A stretch of 64,000 nt of DNA from positions 2,852,001-2,916,000 of the forward strand of contig NZ_PDJG01000001.1 of the NCBI RefSeq assembly GCF_002564005.1, given 5' to 3'. Origin of the DNA: Sanguibacter antarcticus. Its GTDB lineage: Bacteria > Actinomycetota > Actinomycetes > Actinomycetales > Cellulomonadaceae. A program made the position numbers and the translations under genes. The notes under the pieces are model-generated. The model saw only the letters and a program-made list of their open reading frames with translations. It searched no databases and was not told where the DNA came from. Shown piece after piece: positions 8,066-16,917 of this stretch. The first letter of the stretch is position 1. Every line of letters begins with the position of its first letter.

Positions 8066-8353
8066 TCAGACGTCTGCGCGCATGACCTTCGTACGCAGGA
8101 CGACCTCGTTGAGGCCGAGCTGGCGGTCAAGCTCCTTGGACGTCGCAGGCGTGGCGGTGAAGTTGACCACCGCGTAGATGCCCTCGGTCTTCTTCTGAAT
8201 CTCGAACGCCAAGCGACGGCGGCCCCAGATGTCGACCTTGTCGACGGTGCCGCCCTCGGTCGAGATGACCGAGAGGTACTTGTCGAGCGACGGAGCAACG
8301 GTGCGCTCTTCGATCTCGGGGTCGAGGATGATCATCAATTCGTACTGACGCAT
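8066..8353 (-). CDS. rpsF: 30S ribosomal protein bS6
   Basis: A 95-residue bS6, partner of bS18 on the platform of the small subunit. The typical start [19 protein letters not shown] and the motif [23 protein letters not shown] are seen. The frame runs on upstream to 8503 but without homology; the ATG at 8353 has AGGAGG upstream, with somewhat long spacing. It is the first gene of the rpsF-ssb-rpsR-rplI cluster. Confidence 0.96.
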   Translation of the reverse strand: MRQYELMIILDPEIEERTVAPSLDKYLSVISTEGGTVDKVDIWGRRRLAFEIQKKTEGIYAVVNFTATPATSKELDRQLGLNEVVLRTKVMRADV

Positions 8354-8503
8354 GTGTGTAACCCACCTCCTACGGACTCTGCGGTCACGGAACTTCCGTG
8401 ACAGGAGGGTTGTGCGTGCGTGTCGGCCGAGCAGCGCCCGGCCTGGTGCTGTGCGCGCCCCACGCCGATAGGCGACGGGGAGTGGGCACACAACAAGCCA
8501 CAA

Positions 8504-8529
8504 GGGTACCCGCCCGGGGGCGGGTACCC
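8504..8529. terminator. Strong hairpin terminator of the penicillin-binding protein gene
   Basis: GGGTACCCGCCC (8504-8515) and GGGCGGGTACCC (8518-8529) form a 12-bp perfect inverted repeat starting 18 bp after the stop of the gene ending at 8547. It also insulates the ribosomal-protein cluster from read-through. Confidence 0.7.
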
Positions 8530-8546
8530 GAAATCGATCGCTCCGA

Positions 8547-11075
8547 CTATCCGGAGCTCTTCGGTGTGGTCACTTCAGGGACCTCTTCCGAGGTCGCTGT
8601 GGGTTCCGGCGCCGGCGTGGTGGTCGGCTTGGTGGTGGCTGTCGCCGTCGGCTCCGGTTCAGGCTCCGGTTCAGGCTCCTCGGTCGGCTCCTGCGTCGGG
8701 ATGCTCGACTGGTCGGGCCCCTTGGAGACGACGATCGACACGGTCGAGCCGATGGCAGTCTCCGACCCTTCGCCCGGGACGACGCTGATGACGTTCCCCT
8801 TCTTGACGTCCGAGTCGTACGCCTCGGTGATGGAGGAGTTGAGCCCTGCGGCTCGGACCGCCGACTCGGCGTTGTTGCGCGACCGTCCGACGAGACCGTT
8901 GGGCACAGTGGCCGTCTCGTCCTCTGGCGCCTCGGTGGTGGCTTCCTCGGTGGGCTCGTACGTCGGTTCCTGGGTGGGGGCGTACGTCGGTTTCGTCACC
9001 TTGGTCCGCGCGGGGAACTGGACGACCTCGCGGCCTTCGAGCACCATGCCCATGTAGTCGGTCCACACCTGGACGGGGATGGTGCCGCCGGTGACGCCGT
9101 TCTCCGCGGAGACGCCGCCGAACGGCGTGATGGTCTCCTGCACTCCCCCCTCACCGGACTGGTAGAGAGTGACGGCCGTGACGAACTGAGGCGTGTACCC
9201 CACGAACCAGGCGGACTTGTTGTCCTGGGACGTTCCCGTCTTGCCGGCGATCGGCACACCGAGCGCACTCGCCGCCTTTCCGGATCCTTCTTCGACGACC
9301 TTCGTCAGCGCATACGTGAGCTCCGCGACATCAGGAGCCTGGAACTCCTGCTGGGGCGTGTTCGGAGGCGTGTAGGTGACCGCGCCTCCCCGGCTCACGC
9401 TCGCCAGGATGTGCGCCTCGTGCCGGACGCCCTGAGCCGCGAAGGTCGCGTAAGCGCTGGCCATGTCGACCGGACGGACCGTCGCTGTCCCGAGGACGTT
9501 GGCGAGGTTCGACTCGAGGCCGTCAGCAGGGACGCCTGCACGCACAGCGACGTCGACGGTGTTCTCCGGACCGATCTCCTCGTTCAGCTCGATGTACGCA
9601 GTGTTGATCGATTCGGCTGTGGCCTTCTCGAGGGTGACGACCCCGTAGTCCTTGTAAGCGAAGTTCGCGACCTCGTACTCGCCGAACGACTTCGGCGAGT
9701 TGCCGTCGAAGGTGTCGTAGAGCGTCTTGCCCGCCTCGAGTCCGGCCATGAGAGCGAAGGGCTTGAAGGTCGAGCCTGCCTGGGCAGTTCCCTGGGTCGC
9801 ACCGTTGAACTGCGTAGTCGTGTAGTCGGCCCCTGCGTAAAGGGCAAGGTACCCGCCTGTCGCCGGGTCGATCGTGACGATCGTCTTGACGAGGTTCGGC
9901 GAGCTGTCGGTCGCCATGTTCGCGATGGCCTGCTCGGCCTGGTCCTGGATGCCCTTGTCGATCGTCGTGACGATGGTCAGCCCACCGGTGAGCAGGTCCT
10001 CCTCGTCGATGGCGGCGTCCGAGTCGAGCTCGCGGGTGACCATGTCGAGCAGGTAGCCCTTAGGGCCGGCAAGTTTGTTCTCCTGAACGAACGGGACGGC
10101 CTCGGGGTAGACGAGAGCATCACGCTCGGCCTGCGTGAGGAACCCTTTTTCGACCATCCGGCCGACGACGTACTCCCAGCGGCTCTCAGCCTTCTCCGGG
10201 TCGTTGCGGGGGTCCCACCCGGTCGGGTTGGGGATCACACCAGCGATGAGGGCCGCCTGCGCGACCGTCAGCTCGGAGGCCGGGACGCCGAAGTACAGGA
10301 GCGCAGCGGTCTGGATGCCGTTGGCACCGCGACCGAAGTAGATCGTGTTGAGGTAGCCGGTGAGGATCTGGTCCTTGTCCTGCTGACGGTCGATCTTCAC
10401 CGCCATGAGGACCTCTTCGACCTTGCCCGCGTAGTCGGACGTCGTCGAGCCCTTGTAGTAGCGCTCCACGTACTGTTGCGTGATCGTCGAACCACCGGTG
10501 ACGCGGCCACCCTTGAGGTTCCCGATGAGCGCCCGGGCCATGCCCATCGGGTCGATCCCGGAGTTCTCGTAGAACGAGCCGTCCTCGGACGCGACGACGG
10601 CCTGCTTGACGTGCTCCGGGATCTCTTCGCTCTCGATGATCTCGCGGTTCTGGTCCGCGTAGGTCGCCATCTCGGTGACGCCGTCGGCGTAGTAGACCTT
10701 CGAGGCCTGCGCGAGCGCGAACTCGTCAGCGCTCTTCGGGACCGTGATCGAGGCGTAGGCCGCGAGGACGAGGCCCACCACGAGCGCGATGACCGTCAGG
10801 CCCGTCCCGACGACGACCCGCCACGACGGCAGCCAGCGGTGGATCGGGCCCTTGCCTGACCGGGGGTAGTCGAAGAACTTGCGCTTGGACGTCGTGCGGC
10901 CGCTCGTGCGGCCCGTCGGACGGCCGCTCGTGCGGGCCGTCGGGCGACCGGTGCTGCGGCCTGTGCTGCTGGCCGTCCGTCGCGTCGAGGGTGTGCGCGA
11001 CTGTGCTCCGCTTCCCGTGGAGCGCGCCGGTCGATTGCTCGAGCTCGCCACTGTGAACCTTCCTGCCGTAGACAT
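8547..11075 (-). CDS. Class A penicillin-binding protein with PASTA domain (PonA-like)
   Basis: An 842-residue bifunctional peptidoglycan synthase. A Ser/Thr/Arg-rich cytoplasmic tail (1-80) precedes one membrane helix (about 86-109). The glycosyltransferase domain shows EDGSFY (164-169) and TGGSTITQQ (193-201). The transpeptidase domain has S435 in STFK, SIN at 489-491 and KTGTS at 612-616. A linker rich in PT/EPT leads to a PASTA domain (about 735-800, [21 protein letters not shown]) and an acidic EPEPEPEP tail. PASTA domains bind wall precursors or glycan. The many Thr residues in the cytoplasmic tail are possible targets of the kinases at 51-55 kb, which is inference. GTG start. Confidence 0.94.
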   Translation of the reverse strand: MSTAGRFTVASSSNRPARSTGSGAQSRTPSTRRTASSTGRSTGRPTARTSGRPTGRTSGRTTSKRKFFDYPRSGKGPIHRWLPSWRVVVGTGLTVIALVVGLVLAAYASITVPKSADEFALAQASKVYYADGVTEMATYADQNREIIESEEIPEHVKQAVVASEDGSFYENSGIDPMGMARALIGNLKGGRVTGGSTITQQYVERYYKGSTTSDYAGKVEEVLMAVKIDRQQDKDQILTGYLNTIYFGRGANGIQTAALLYFGVPASELTVAQAALIAGVIPNPTGWDPRNDPEKAESRWEYVVGRMVEKGFLTQAERDALVYPEAVPFVQENKLAGPKGYLLDMVTRELDSDAAIDEEDLLTGGLTIVTTIDKGIQDQAEQAIANMATDSSPNLVKTIVTIDPATGGYLALYAGADYTTTQFNGATQGTAQAGSTFKPFALMAGLEAGKTLYDTFDGNSPKSFGEYEVANFAYKDYGVVTLEKATAESINTAYIELNEEIGPENTVDVAVRAGVPADGLESNLANVLGTATVRPVDMASAYATFAAQGVRHEAHILASVSRGGAVTYTPPNTPQQEFQAPDVAELTYALTKVVEEGSGKAASALGVPIAGKTGTSQDNKSAWFVGYTPQFVTAVTLYQSGEGGVQETITPFGGVSAENGVTGGTIPVQVWTDYMGMVLEGREVVQFPARTKVTKPTYAPTQEPTYEPTEEATTEAPEDETATVPNGLVGRSRNNAESAVRAAGLNSSITEAYDSDVKKGNVISVVPGEGSETAIGSTVSIVVSKGPDQSSIPTQEPTEEPEPEPEPEPTATATTKPTTTPAPEPTATSEEVPEVTTPKSSG

Positions 11076-11301
11076 GTGCGGATCGCCGTCAGCTCGGTCG
11101 TTCTGTGGCTGATCTGCGTCGGGCCGGGCGAGCAGACACTCGGACCCAGATTCCCACGGTGCACTCTATGGGGTGAAGTTCGAAATTCCACAGTGCCTAG
11201 CACGTTCCAGGGACTTCCTCCCCGCGCCCCGCCCTAGAGCCACCCTGATCCTTCACACCTTCTGGGACAAAAAGCCCAGAGGGTAGCGTAAAGGGCCGTT
11301 C

Positions 11302-11330
11302 TTGCGCCAGTCACGCAACGCGCCTACTGT
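11302..11330 (+). promoter_or_regulatory. Promoter of padR-ino1
   Basis: TTGCGC (11302-11307), a 17-bp spacer and TACTGT (11325-11330) form a good housekeeping promoter about 55 bp before the padR start. The predicted start of transcription falls inside the operator that begins 2 bp downstream. Confidence 0.6.
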
Positions 11331-11331
11331 G

Positions 11332-11356
11332 TCGATGTATCGGATCGATACATCGA
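11332..11356. promoter_or_regulatory. Palindromic operator, probable PadR autoregulation site
   Basis: TCGATGTATC-N5-GATACATCGA is a perfect 10-bp inverted repeat immediately after the -10 element of the padR-ino1 promoter. It contains ATGT...ACAT half-sites as in PadR operators, although the spacing (11 nt) is longer than the usual 8. A bound dimer would block transcription of both genes. Confidence 0.65.
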
Positions 11357-11383
11357 GAAGCACCGAACGAGGGATGGTAGGTC

Positions 11384-12082
11384 GTGCGCAGCAAGTCCAC
11401 CGTCCTCGAGACAGCCATCCTCGGCCTTCTCAACGACTCCCCGCTGCACGGGTACGAGCTCCGCAAACGTCTCAATCTCGTGCTCGGATCGTTCCGTGCC
11501 TTGTCGTACGGGTCGCTGTACCCGTGCCTCAAGACGCTCGTCACCCGCGGGCTCATCGTCGGCAGCACGTCCTGTGCCGCACCACCCCATGCACTCTCAG
11601 GCAAGCGCGCGAGGATCGTCTACACGCTCACGGCCGACGGCAAGGAGCAGCTCCAAGGCGTCCTCGCCTCGTCCGGGCCGGCTGCATGGGAAGACGAGAG
11701 CTTCGACGTCCGCTTCGCGTTCTTCGGCCAGACGGACGCCGAGACACGCATCCGGATCCTCGAGGGCCGGCGCAGCCGCCTCAACGAGCGTCTCGAAGCG
11801 GTGCGCGACTCCACGGCGCGCACCCGTGAGCGGCTCGACGAGTACACGTTGGAGCTCCAACGACATGGCCTCGAGCAGGTCGAACGCGAAGTTCGATGGC
11901 TCGACGGCCTCATCAACACCGAGCGCGACCGTCGTCGTGCCCGGACACCGGGAGCACTCCCGGGCGCCAGCCTGACGGCGGACGCAGAACGAGCACCAAC
12001 CGCACCACCCGAAGAAACCAGCAACCCACACACCGTCGACGGCGATCACCGCCTCGGCACTGACAGCAAGGAGCGAGGATGA
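11384..12082 (+). CDS. PadR-family transcriptional regulator
   Basis: 232 residues. The winged helix (about 1-90) carries the PadR signature [24 protein letters not shown] and the wing [16 protein letters not shown] helical C-terminal dimerisation region with many Arg and Glu residues and a low-complexity tail follow. Start is GTG at 11384 with GAGGGATG upstream. Its stop overlaps the start of ino1 by 4 bp (ATGA), so the two are translationally coupled. The same PadR-ino1 pair is known in mycobacteria (Rv0047c-Rv0046c), so it probably senses and controls inositol synthesis; the ligand is unknown. Confidence 0.9.
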   Translation: MRSKSTVLETAILGLLNDSPLHGYELRKRLNLVLGSFRALSYGSLYPCLKTLVTRGLIVGSTSCAAPPHALSGKRARIVYTLTADGKEQLQGVLASSGPAAWEDESFDVRFAFFGQTDAETRIRILEGRRSRLNERLEAVRDSTARTRERLDEYTLELQRHGLEQVEREVRWLDGLINTERDRRRARTPGALPGASLTADAERAPTAPPEETSNPHTVDGDHRLGTDSKERG

Positions 12083-13173
12083 CTGCCATCCGCGTCGCCA
12101 TCATCGGCGTCGGCAACTGCGCCACGTCACTGATCCAGGGCGTCGAGTTCTACAAGAACGCCGACGCGAACGACACCGTCCCGGGCCTCATGCACGTCCA
12201 GTTCGGCGACTACCACGTCTCAGATCTTCAGTTCGTGGCCGCGTTCGACGTGGACGCGAAGAAGGTCGGGTTCGATCTCTCCGAGGCCATCCTGGCGTCT
12301 GAGAACAACACGATCAAGATCGCCGACGTACCGCCGACCGGCGTCACCGTGCAGCGTGGACACACCCTCGACGGCCTCGGGAAGTACTACTCCGAGACGA
12401 TCGAAGAGTCGGACGCCGAGGCTGTGGACATCGTCCAGACCCTCAAGGACGTCAAGGCTGACGTGCTCGTCTGCTACCTGCCTGTCGGTTCCGAGCAGGC
12501 CGCGAAGTACTACGCGCAGTGCGCCATCGACGCGAACGTCGCGTTCGTCAACGCGCTCCCCGTCTTCATCGCGTCCGACCCCGTGTGGGCCGCAAAGTTC
12601 GAGGCTGCTGGCGTCCCCATCGTCGGTGACGACATCAAGTCCCAGGTCGGCGCGACGATCACGCACCGTGTCCTCGCGCGTCTCTTCGAAGACCGCGGCG
12701 TCGTGCTGGACCGCACGTACCAGCTGAACGTCGGCGGCAACATGGACTTCAAGAACATGCTCGAGCGTGAGCGCCTCCAGTCCAAGAAGCTCTCCAAGAC
12801 GCAGGCCGTCACCTCGAACATCGACGACGGTCCGCTCGCCGGCAAGAAGGAAGACCGCAACGTCCACATCGGCCCGTCGGACTACGTCGCGTGGCTCGAC
12901 GACCGCAAGTGGGCGTACGTCCGCCTCGAGGGTCGCGCGTTCGGTGAGGTTCCCCTCAACCTCGAGTACAAGCTCGAGGTCTGGGACTCGCCCAACTCGG
13001 CCGGCATCATCATCGACGCCGTGCGCGCCGCGAAGATCGCCAAGGACCGTGGCATCGGCGGACCCATCATCTCCGCATCGACGTACTTCATGAAGTCGCC
13101 GCCGGTCCAGATGGAAGACAACAAGGGCCGTGCACAGCTCGAGTCCTTCATCCGTGGTGACATCGAGCGCTGA
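12079..13173 (+). CDS. ino1: Inositol-3-phosphate synthase
   Basis: 364 residues, the short actinobacterial form. The enzyme turns glucose 6-phosphate into inositol 3-phosphate with NAD, the first step to phosphatidylinositol, its mannosides and mycothiol. The Rossmann motif [15 protein letters not shown] is at residues 7-21. The signature block [11 protein letters not shown] is near residue 218 and SKTQAV with the catalytic-region Lys near 236; [15 protein letters not shown] follows. Its start overlaps padR by 4 bp and a strong terminator follows. Mycothiol links it loosely to the redox gene pair trxB-trxA in the same window. Confidence 0.96.
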   Translation: MTAIRVAIIGVGNCATSLIQGVEFYKNADANDTVPGLMHVQFGDYHVSDLQFVAAFDVDAKKVGFDLSEAILASENNTIKIADVPPTGVTVQRGHTLDGLGKYYSETIEESDAEAVDIVQTLKDVKADVLVCYLPVGSEQAAKYYAQCAIDANVAFVNALPVFIASDPVWAAKFEAAGVPIVGDDIKSQVGATITHRVLARLFEDRGVVLDRTYQLNVGGNMDFKNMLERERLQSKKLSKTQAVTSNIDDGPLAGKKEDRNVHIGPSDYVAWLDDRKWAYVRLEGRAFGEVPLNLEYKLEVWDSPNSAGIIIDAVRAAKIAKDRGIGGPIISASTYFMKSPPVQMEDNKGRAQLESFIRGDIER

Positions 13174-13197
13174 CGTCCCACCTTGCAGCACCTCGGA

Positions 13198-13223
13198 GGG
13201 CCCCGGTGACATCACCGGGGCCC
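13198..13223 (+). terminator. Terminator after ino1
   Basis: GGGCCCCGGTGA and TCACCGGGGCCC form a 12-bp stem with a 2-nt centre, 25 bp after the ino1 stop and followed by TTCGTCGT. It is one of the strongest hairpins in the window. Confidence 0.8.
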
Positions 13224-13255
13224 TTCGTCGTCCGGGCGGCGTCCGGGCGTACTTC

Positions 13256-14563
13256 ATGGTGCGTACGCTTCGTGACGTGGGCGCCCTGAGAGATCTTCGT
13301 CAGCTGCTCCGCATCCGTGACTTCCGTCGGCTGTTCACCGTGCGGATGGTCAGCCAGGCCGGCGACGGGATGTTCCAGATCGGCTTGGCGACGTTGTTCT
13401 TCTTCTCGCCGGAGAGCCAGGGCACCGCTGCGAGCATCGCGGTGGCGTTCGCGATCCTGCTCGCGCCGTTCACGCTGGTGGGCCCCTGGGCAGGAGTGCT
13501 GCTCGACCGCTGGCGCCGCCGCCAGGTGCTCGTCGTCGCCAACGCGACGCGGGTGGTGATCACCGTCGTCATCGCTGTGGTCATCCTCGTGTGGGGCGTC
13601 GTCCCGGTCGTGTACGCCCTTGCTCTCCTCAATCTCTCGCTCAACCGCTTCCTGCTCGCTGCGCTGTCTGCGTCGTTGCCCCGCGTGGTGGACGGACCGC
13701 TGCTGCTCACGGCGAACGCCCTCGTCCCGACCCTCGGCGCGGGAGCAGCGGGTGCGGGAGCGCTCGTCGGCCTCGGAATCGGCCTCGCGGTCTCCGACGG
13801 GACGCTGCACGACGCCCTCTCGTTGGGGACCGCGGCGATCCTCTTCGCGGCTGCCTCGGCCCTCGCGCTCGTCTTCTCCCGCGACAGGCTGGGTCCGGAA
13901 CGCCTGGCCGACGCGCAACAGACGCGCCACGAGCTCGCCCGCCTGGGGAACGGGCTGGTCGAGGGCGCACGGCTTCTCGTGGCACGACGGACCCCCGCGC
14001 AGGCGCTCGTCATGATGGCGACGCACCGTTTCCTCTACGGTCTCGCGTTCGTGGCAAGCATCCTTCTCTCACGAAACTCTCTCGGCGGGGACGACGCCGC
14101 GTCGTCCGGCTCAGGGATGGGGACGTTCACGCTCGTCCTCGCGGCGACGTCTGTCGGCTTCGCGCTGGCTGTCGTGCTCACCCCGACGGTCGCCCGGCAC
14201 ACCGGGCCGCAGGTCTGGATCGTCGTGTGTCTCGTCCTGGCAGCCGTCAGCCAGGCAGTGCTCGCGCTCGACGTGACCCTCACGACGCTGCTCGTCTGCG
14301 CCGTCCCGCTGGGCCTCGCCGCCCAGGGCGCGAAGATCGCAGTCGACACGATCGTCCAGCGCGACACGCCCGACGAGTACCGAGGCCGGGCGTTCGCGCT
14401 CTACGACGTCCTCTACAACACCGGCTTCATCGGAGCGTCCGCCCTCGCCGCGGTGACCTTGCCCGACTCCGGCTACTCGCCGGGACTGTTCGCGGGGATC
14501 GCGGTCGCCTACGCTGCAGCGGCGCTCGTCTTCGGCTGCTGGGGCGCCCGGACGCCGAACTGA
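13256..14563 (+). CDS. MFS transporter
   Basis: A 435-residue membrane protein of the major facilitator superfamily with roughly 12 hydrophobic segments. The first helix begins FTVRMVSQAGDGMFQIGLATLFFF, and the loop GVLLDRWRRRQVLV between helices 2 and 3 is the typical MFS motif. The layout resembles EntS-like exporters of small hydrophilic compounds; the substrate is unknown. The start is uncertain: ATG 13256 is used, but GTG 13278 has a TACGCT element 7 nt upstream and could be a leaderless start. It converges with pcnA. Confidence 0.82.
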   Translation: MVRTLRDVGALRDLRQLLRIRDFRRLFTVRMVSQAGDGMFQIGLATLFFFSPESQGTAASIAVAFAILLAPFTLVGPWAGVLLDRWRRRQVLVVANATRVVITVVIAVVILVWGVVPVVYALALLNLSLNRFLLAALSASLPRVVDGPLLLTANALVPTLGAGAAGAGALVGLGIGLAVSDGTLHDALSLGTAAILFAAASALALVFSRDRLGPERLADAQQTRHELARLGNGLVEGARLLVARRTPAQALVMMATHRFLYGLAFVASILLSRNSLGGDDAASSGSGMGTFTLVLAATSVGFALAVVLTPTVARHTGPQVWIVVCLVLAAVSQAVLALDVTLTTLLVCAVPLGLAAQGAKIAVDTIVQRDTPDEYRGRAFALYDVLYNTGFIGASALAAVTLPDSGYSPGLFAGIAVAYAAAALVFGCWGARTPN

Positions 14564-14650
14564 AACGATTCGGTCCTTGCTCGACGGCCGTCGGACGTCG
14601 ATAATCGGTCCAGGTCCCGTTCCCTTGGAACGGGTGGTCGGGGGGCCGAT

Positions 14651-14686
14651 CGCTCGCCCAGAACGCAGCGGTGCGCTGGGCGAGCG
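14651..14686. terminator. Bidirectional terminator between MFS gene and pcnA
   Basis: CGCTCGCCCA (14651-14660) pairs with TGGGCGAGCG (14677-14686). A second small hairpin, CCCGTTCC/GGAACGGG, is at 14616-14634. Both lie between convergent genes. Confidence 0.6.
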
Positions 14687-14701
14687 AGGCCCACCAACCC
14701 G

Positions 14702-14717
14702 TGTTCCACGTGAAACA
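14702..14717. other. parS centromere site 1
   Basis: TGTTCCACGTGAAACA, one mismatch from the perfect 16-bp palindrome TGTTTCACGTGAAACA bound by ParB. It is intergenic, 17 bp beyond the pcnA stop and 18 kb from dnaA, the most distant site in the window. Confidence 0.88.
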
Positions 14718-14734
14718 TCGGGCACCTGACGCTC

Positions 14735-16261
14735 TCAGGCTCCGCGCTCGCCCCACCAGCCGAGCAGCTCCTCGCGTGCGGCGTCCGCTCCGATCGGGCC
14801 TCTGTCGAGCCGAAGCTCCATGAGGAACTGGTACGCCGCCCCCACGTCACGCCCCGGTGGGATCGAGAGGATCGCCATGATCTGCTCGCCGTCGAGGTCT
14901 GGACGGATCGACGCCAGCTCCTCTTGACCGCGCAGCTCTGCGATCCGCGCCTCCAGCCCGTCGTAGGCGGTGGAGAGCCGCTGCGCCTTCCGACGGTTGC
15001 GCGTGGTGCAGTCCGCGCGGGTCAGCCGGTGCAGGCGCTCGAGGAGCGGCCCGGCGTCCGTCACGTACCGACGCACCGCAGAGTCCGTCCAGGCACCCTC
15101 GCCGTAGCCGTGGAACCGCAGGTGCAGCTCGACGAGCCGGGTCACCTGCGCGATCGTCTCCTTGTCGTAGCGCAGCGCGCGCATGCGCTTGGCGGTGAGC
15201 TTGGCGCCGACGGCCTCGTGGTGGTGGAAGCTCACCGTGCCGCCCTGCTCGAAGCGCCGGGTCGCGGGCTTGCCGCAGTCGTGGAGCAGGGCCGCGATGC
15301 GCAGGACGAGGTCTGGTCCGGGCACCGGCCCGTCAGGTCCCGTCTCCAGGTCGATCGCCTGGTCGAGCACCGTGAGCGAGTGCTCGTAGACGTCCTTGTG
15401 ACGGTGGTGCTCGTCGATCGCCAGCTTCATGCCTGGCAGCTCCGGGAGCACGTGCGTCGCCAGGCCGGTCTCGACGAAGACCACCAGACCGAGCCGCGGC
15501 TCCCGACCGAGCAACAGCTTGTTCAGCTCGTCCCGTACTCGTTCAGCGGAGACGATCGTGATGCGTTCAGCCATCTCCGTGATGGCACGGCGGGCATCAG
15601 GGTCGAGCGTGAACCCGAGCTGCGCCGCGAAGCGCGCCGCGCGCATCATCCGCAAGGGGTCGTCGTCGAAGGACCGCGCGGCCTCGATCGGGGTCCGCAG
15701 GACACCTCGGGCGAGGTCGACGAGGCCGCCGTGCGGGTCGACGAACGTGAGCTCCGGGAGACGGACCGCCATGGCGTTGACCGTGAAGTCACGGCGGGAC
15801 AGGTCCCCTTCGAGCGAGTCGCCGAACGCGACGAGCGGCTTGCGCGACGCGGGGTCGTACTCGTCGGTCCGATACGTCGTCACCTCGACGACGACCTCCG
15901 GGTGGTCTGCCGTGGCGAACTTCTTGGCGCCGATCGTGCCGAACTCCTTGCCGATGTCCCAGTGGGCGTCCCCCCACCGCGCGAGCAGCGCCTCGGTCTC
16001 GTCCGGGCTCGCGGACGTGGTGAAGTCGAGGTCCGCGCTGGCCCTGCCGAGGAACGCGTCACGGACCGGCCCTCCGACGAGAGAGATCTCGTGTCCGGCG
16101 GTCGCGAAGAGGGTCCCGAGCTCACCCACCGCCGGTGCGAGCAGCGCAAGAACGGCTGTGGCACTGCGCTGCAGGGCAGCGACGTCCGCAGCGACATCAC
16201 CCGCTGAGACGGCCTCGTCGGCCGGGATTTCAAGGTTGGGGACGCTCTCTGACTCAGACAC
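14735..16261 (-). CDS. pcnA: CCA tRNA nucleotidyltransferase / poly(A) polymerase-like
   Basis: 508 residues. The class II nucleotidyltransferase head has LVGGPVRDAF (about 61-70), the metal-binding DLDF (77-80) and RRDFTVNAMA (156-165). An HD hydrolase domain with HDCGKP (327-332) follows. Actinobacterial enzymes of this type, such as Rv3907c, add or repair the CCA end of tRNAs. No tRNA gene in this window encodes CCA, so such an activity is needed. It is divergent from the nudix gene at 16300 with only 38 bp between starts, the same neighbourhood as in mycobacteria. Confidence 0.93.
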   Translation of the reverse strand: MSESESVPNLEIPADEAVSAGDVAADVAALQRSATAVLALLAPAVGELGTLFATAGHEISLVGGPVRDAFLGRASADLDFTTSASPDETEALLARWGDAHWDIGKEFGTIGAKKFATADHPEVVVEVTTYRTDEYDPASRKPLVAFGDSLEGDLSRRDFTVNAMAVRLPELTFVDPHGGLVDLARGVLRTPIEAARSFDDDPLRMMRAARFAAQLGFTLDPDARRAITEMAERITIVSAERVRDELNKLLLGREPRLGLVVFVETGLATHVLPELPGMKLAIDEHHRHKDVYEHSLTVLDQAIDLETGPDGPVPGPDLVLRIAALLHDCGKPATRRFEQGGTVSFHHHEAVGAKLTAKRMRALRYDKETIAQVTRLVELHLRFHGYGEGAWTDSAVRRYVTDAGPLLERLHRLTRADCTTRNRRKAQRLSTAYDGLEARIAELRGQEELASIRPDLDGEQIMAILSIPPGRDVGAAYQFLMELRLDRGPIGADAAREELLGWWGERGA

Positions 16262-16299
16262 AACATCAAAGCCTGCCAGATAAAGATAAAGTGGCCGAC

Positions 16300-16917
16300 A
16301 TGTCCACTCCCGCGCACTCTGAGGGCCGCTCGCAGGTCCCCGCGCCGCCGGGTGGTCACCCCCTGCGGATCAACCCGCAAGAATCCCGCCCGACGACGGG
16401 TCACAGCGCCCACGGCGTCCACGGCAGCGCGCTGACCTCAGACCTCCCGGTCGTCGAAGAGACGTCCGCCGGCGGGCTCGTCGTCGAGATCCTCGACGGG
16501 CTCCACCACGCGGCCGTCATCGCACGGCGCAACCGCGCCGGCCGCCTCGAGTGGTGCCTGCCCAAGGGACACCTCGAAGGAGAAGAGACCGCCGAAGAAG
16601 CCGCGGTCCGCGAGATCGCCGAAGAGACGGGAATCACCGGCTCCATCCAGCGGCGCCTCGGCGTGATCGACTACTGGTTCACCGGCGACGACCGTCGCGT
16701 GCACAAGGTCGTCCACCACTTCCTGCTCTCTGCGGTGGGCGGGTTCCTCACGGTCGAGGGCGACCCAGACAGCGAGGCCGAGGACGTCGCCTGGGTAGCG
16801 TTCGCAGATCTTCCGGCGACGCTGAGCTATCCCAACGAGCGACGCCTGGCGGCAGCTGCTCTCGACCTCCTCACTCGTCCGACAGATCCCGGACAGGACA
16901 CCCCGACCCACAGATGA
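16300..16917 (+). CDS. NUDIX hydrolase (MutT4-like)
   Basis: 205 residues with a complete Nudix box: G90, E96, R104-E105, E108-E109, G111 in the pattern GX5EX7REUXEEXGU. The preceding WCLPKG is also typical. These enzymes cleave nucleoside diphosphates linked to another moiety; the likely orthologue Rv3908 (MutT4) sits beside pcnA. The ATG at 16300 has TAAAGT 7 nt upstream and no ribosome binding site, so a leaderless mRNA is likely; the first 55 residues are low in conservation. Its stop overlaps the next start by 4 bp (ATGA). Confidence 0.88.
   Translation: MSTPAHSEGRSQVPAPPGGHPLRINPQESRPTTGHSAHGVHGSALTSDLPVVEETSAGGLVVEILDGLHHAAVIARRNRAGRLEWCLPKGHLEGEETAEEAAVREIAEETGITGSIQRRLGVIDYWFTGDDRRVHKVVHHFLLSAVGGFLTVEGDPDSEAEDVAWVAFADLPATLSYPNERRLAAAALDLLTRPTDPGQDTPTHR

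Noticed and set aside
12220..13257. Open frame opposite ino1
   Set aside because: Shadow frame caused by GC-rich third positions; ino1 is unambiguous on the other strand.
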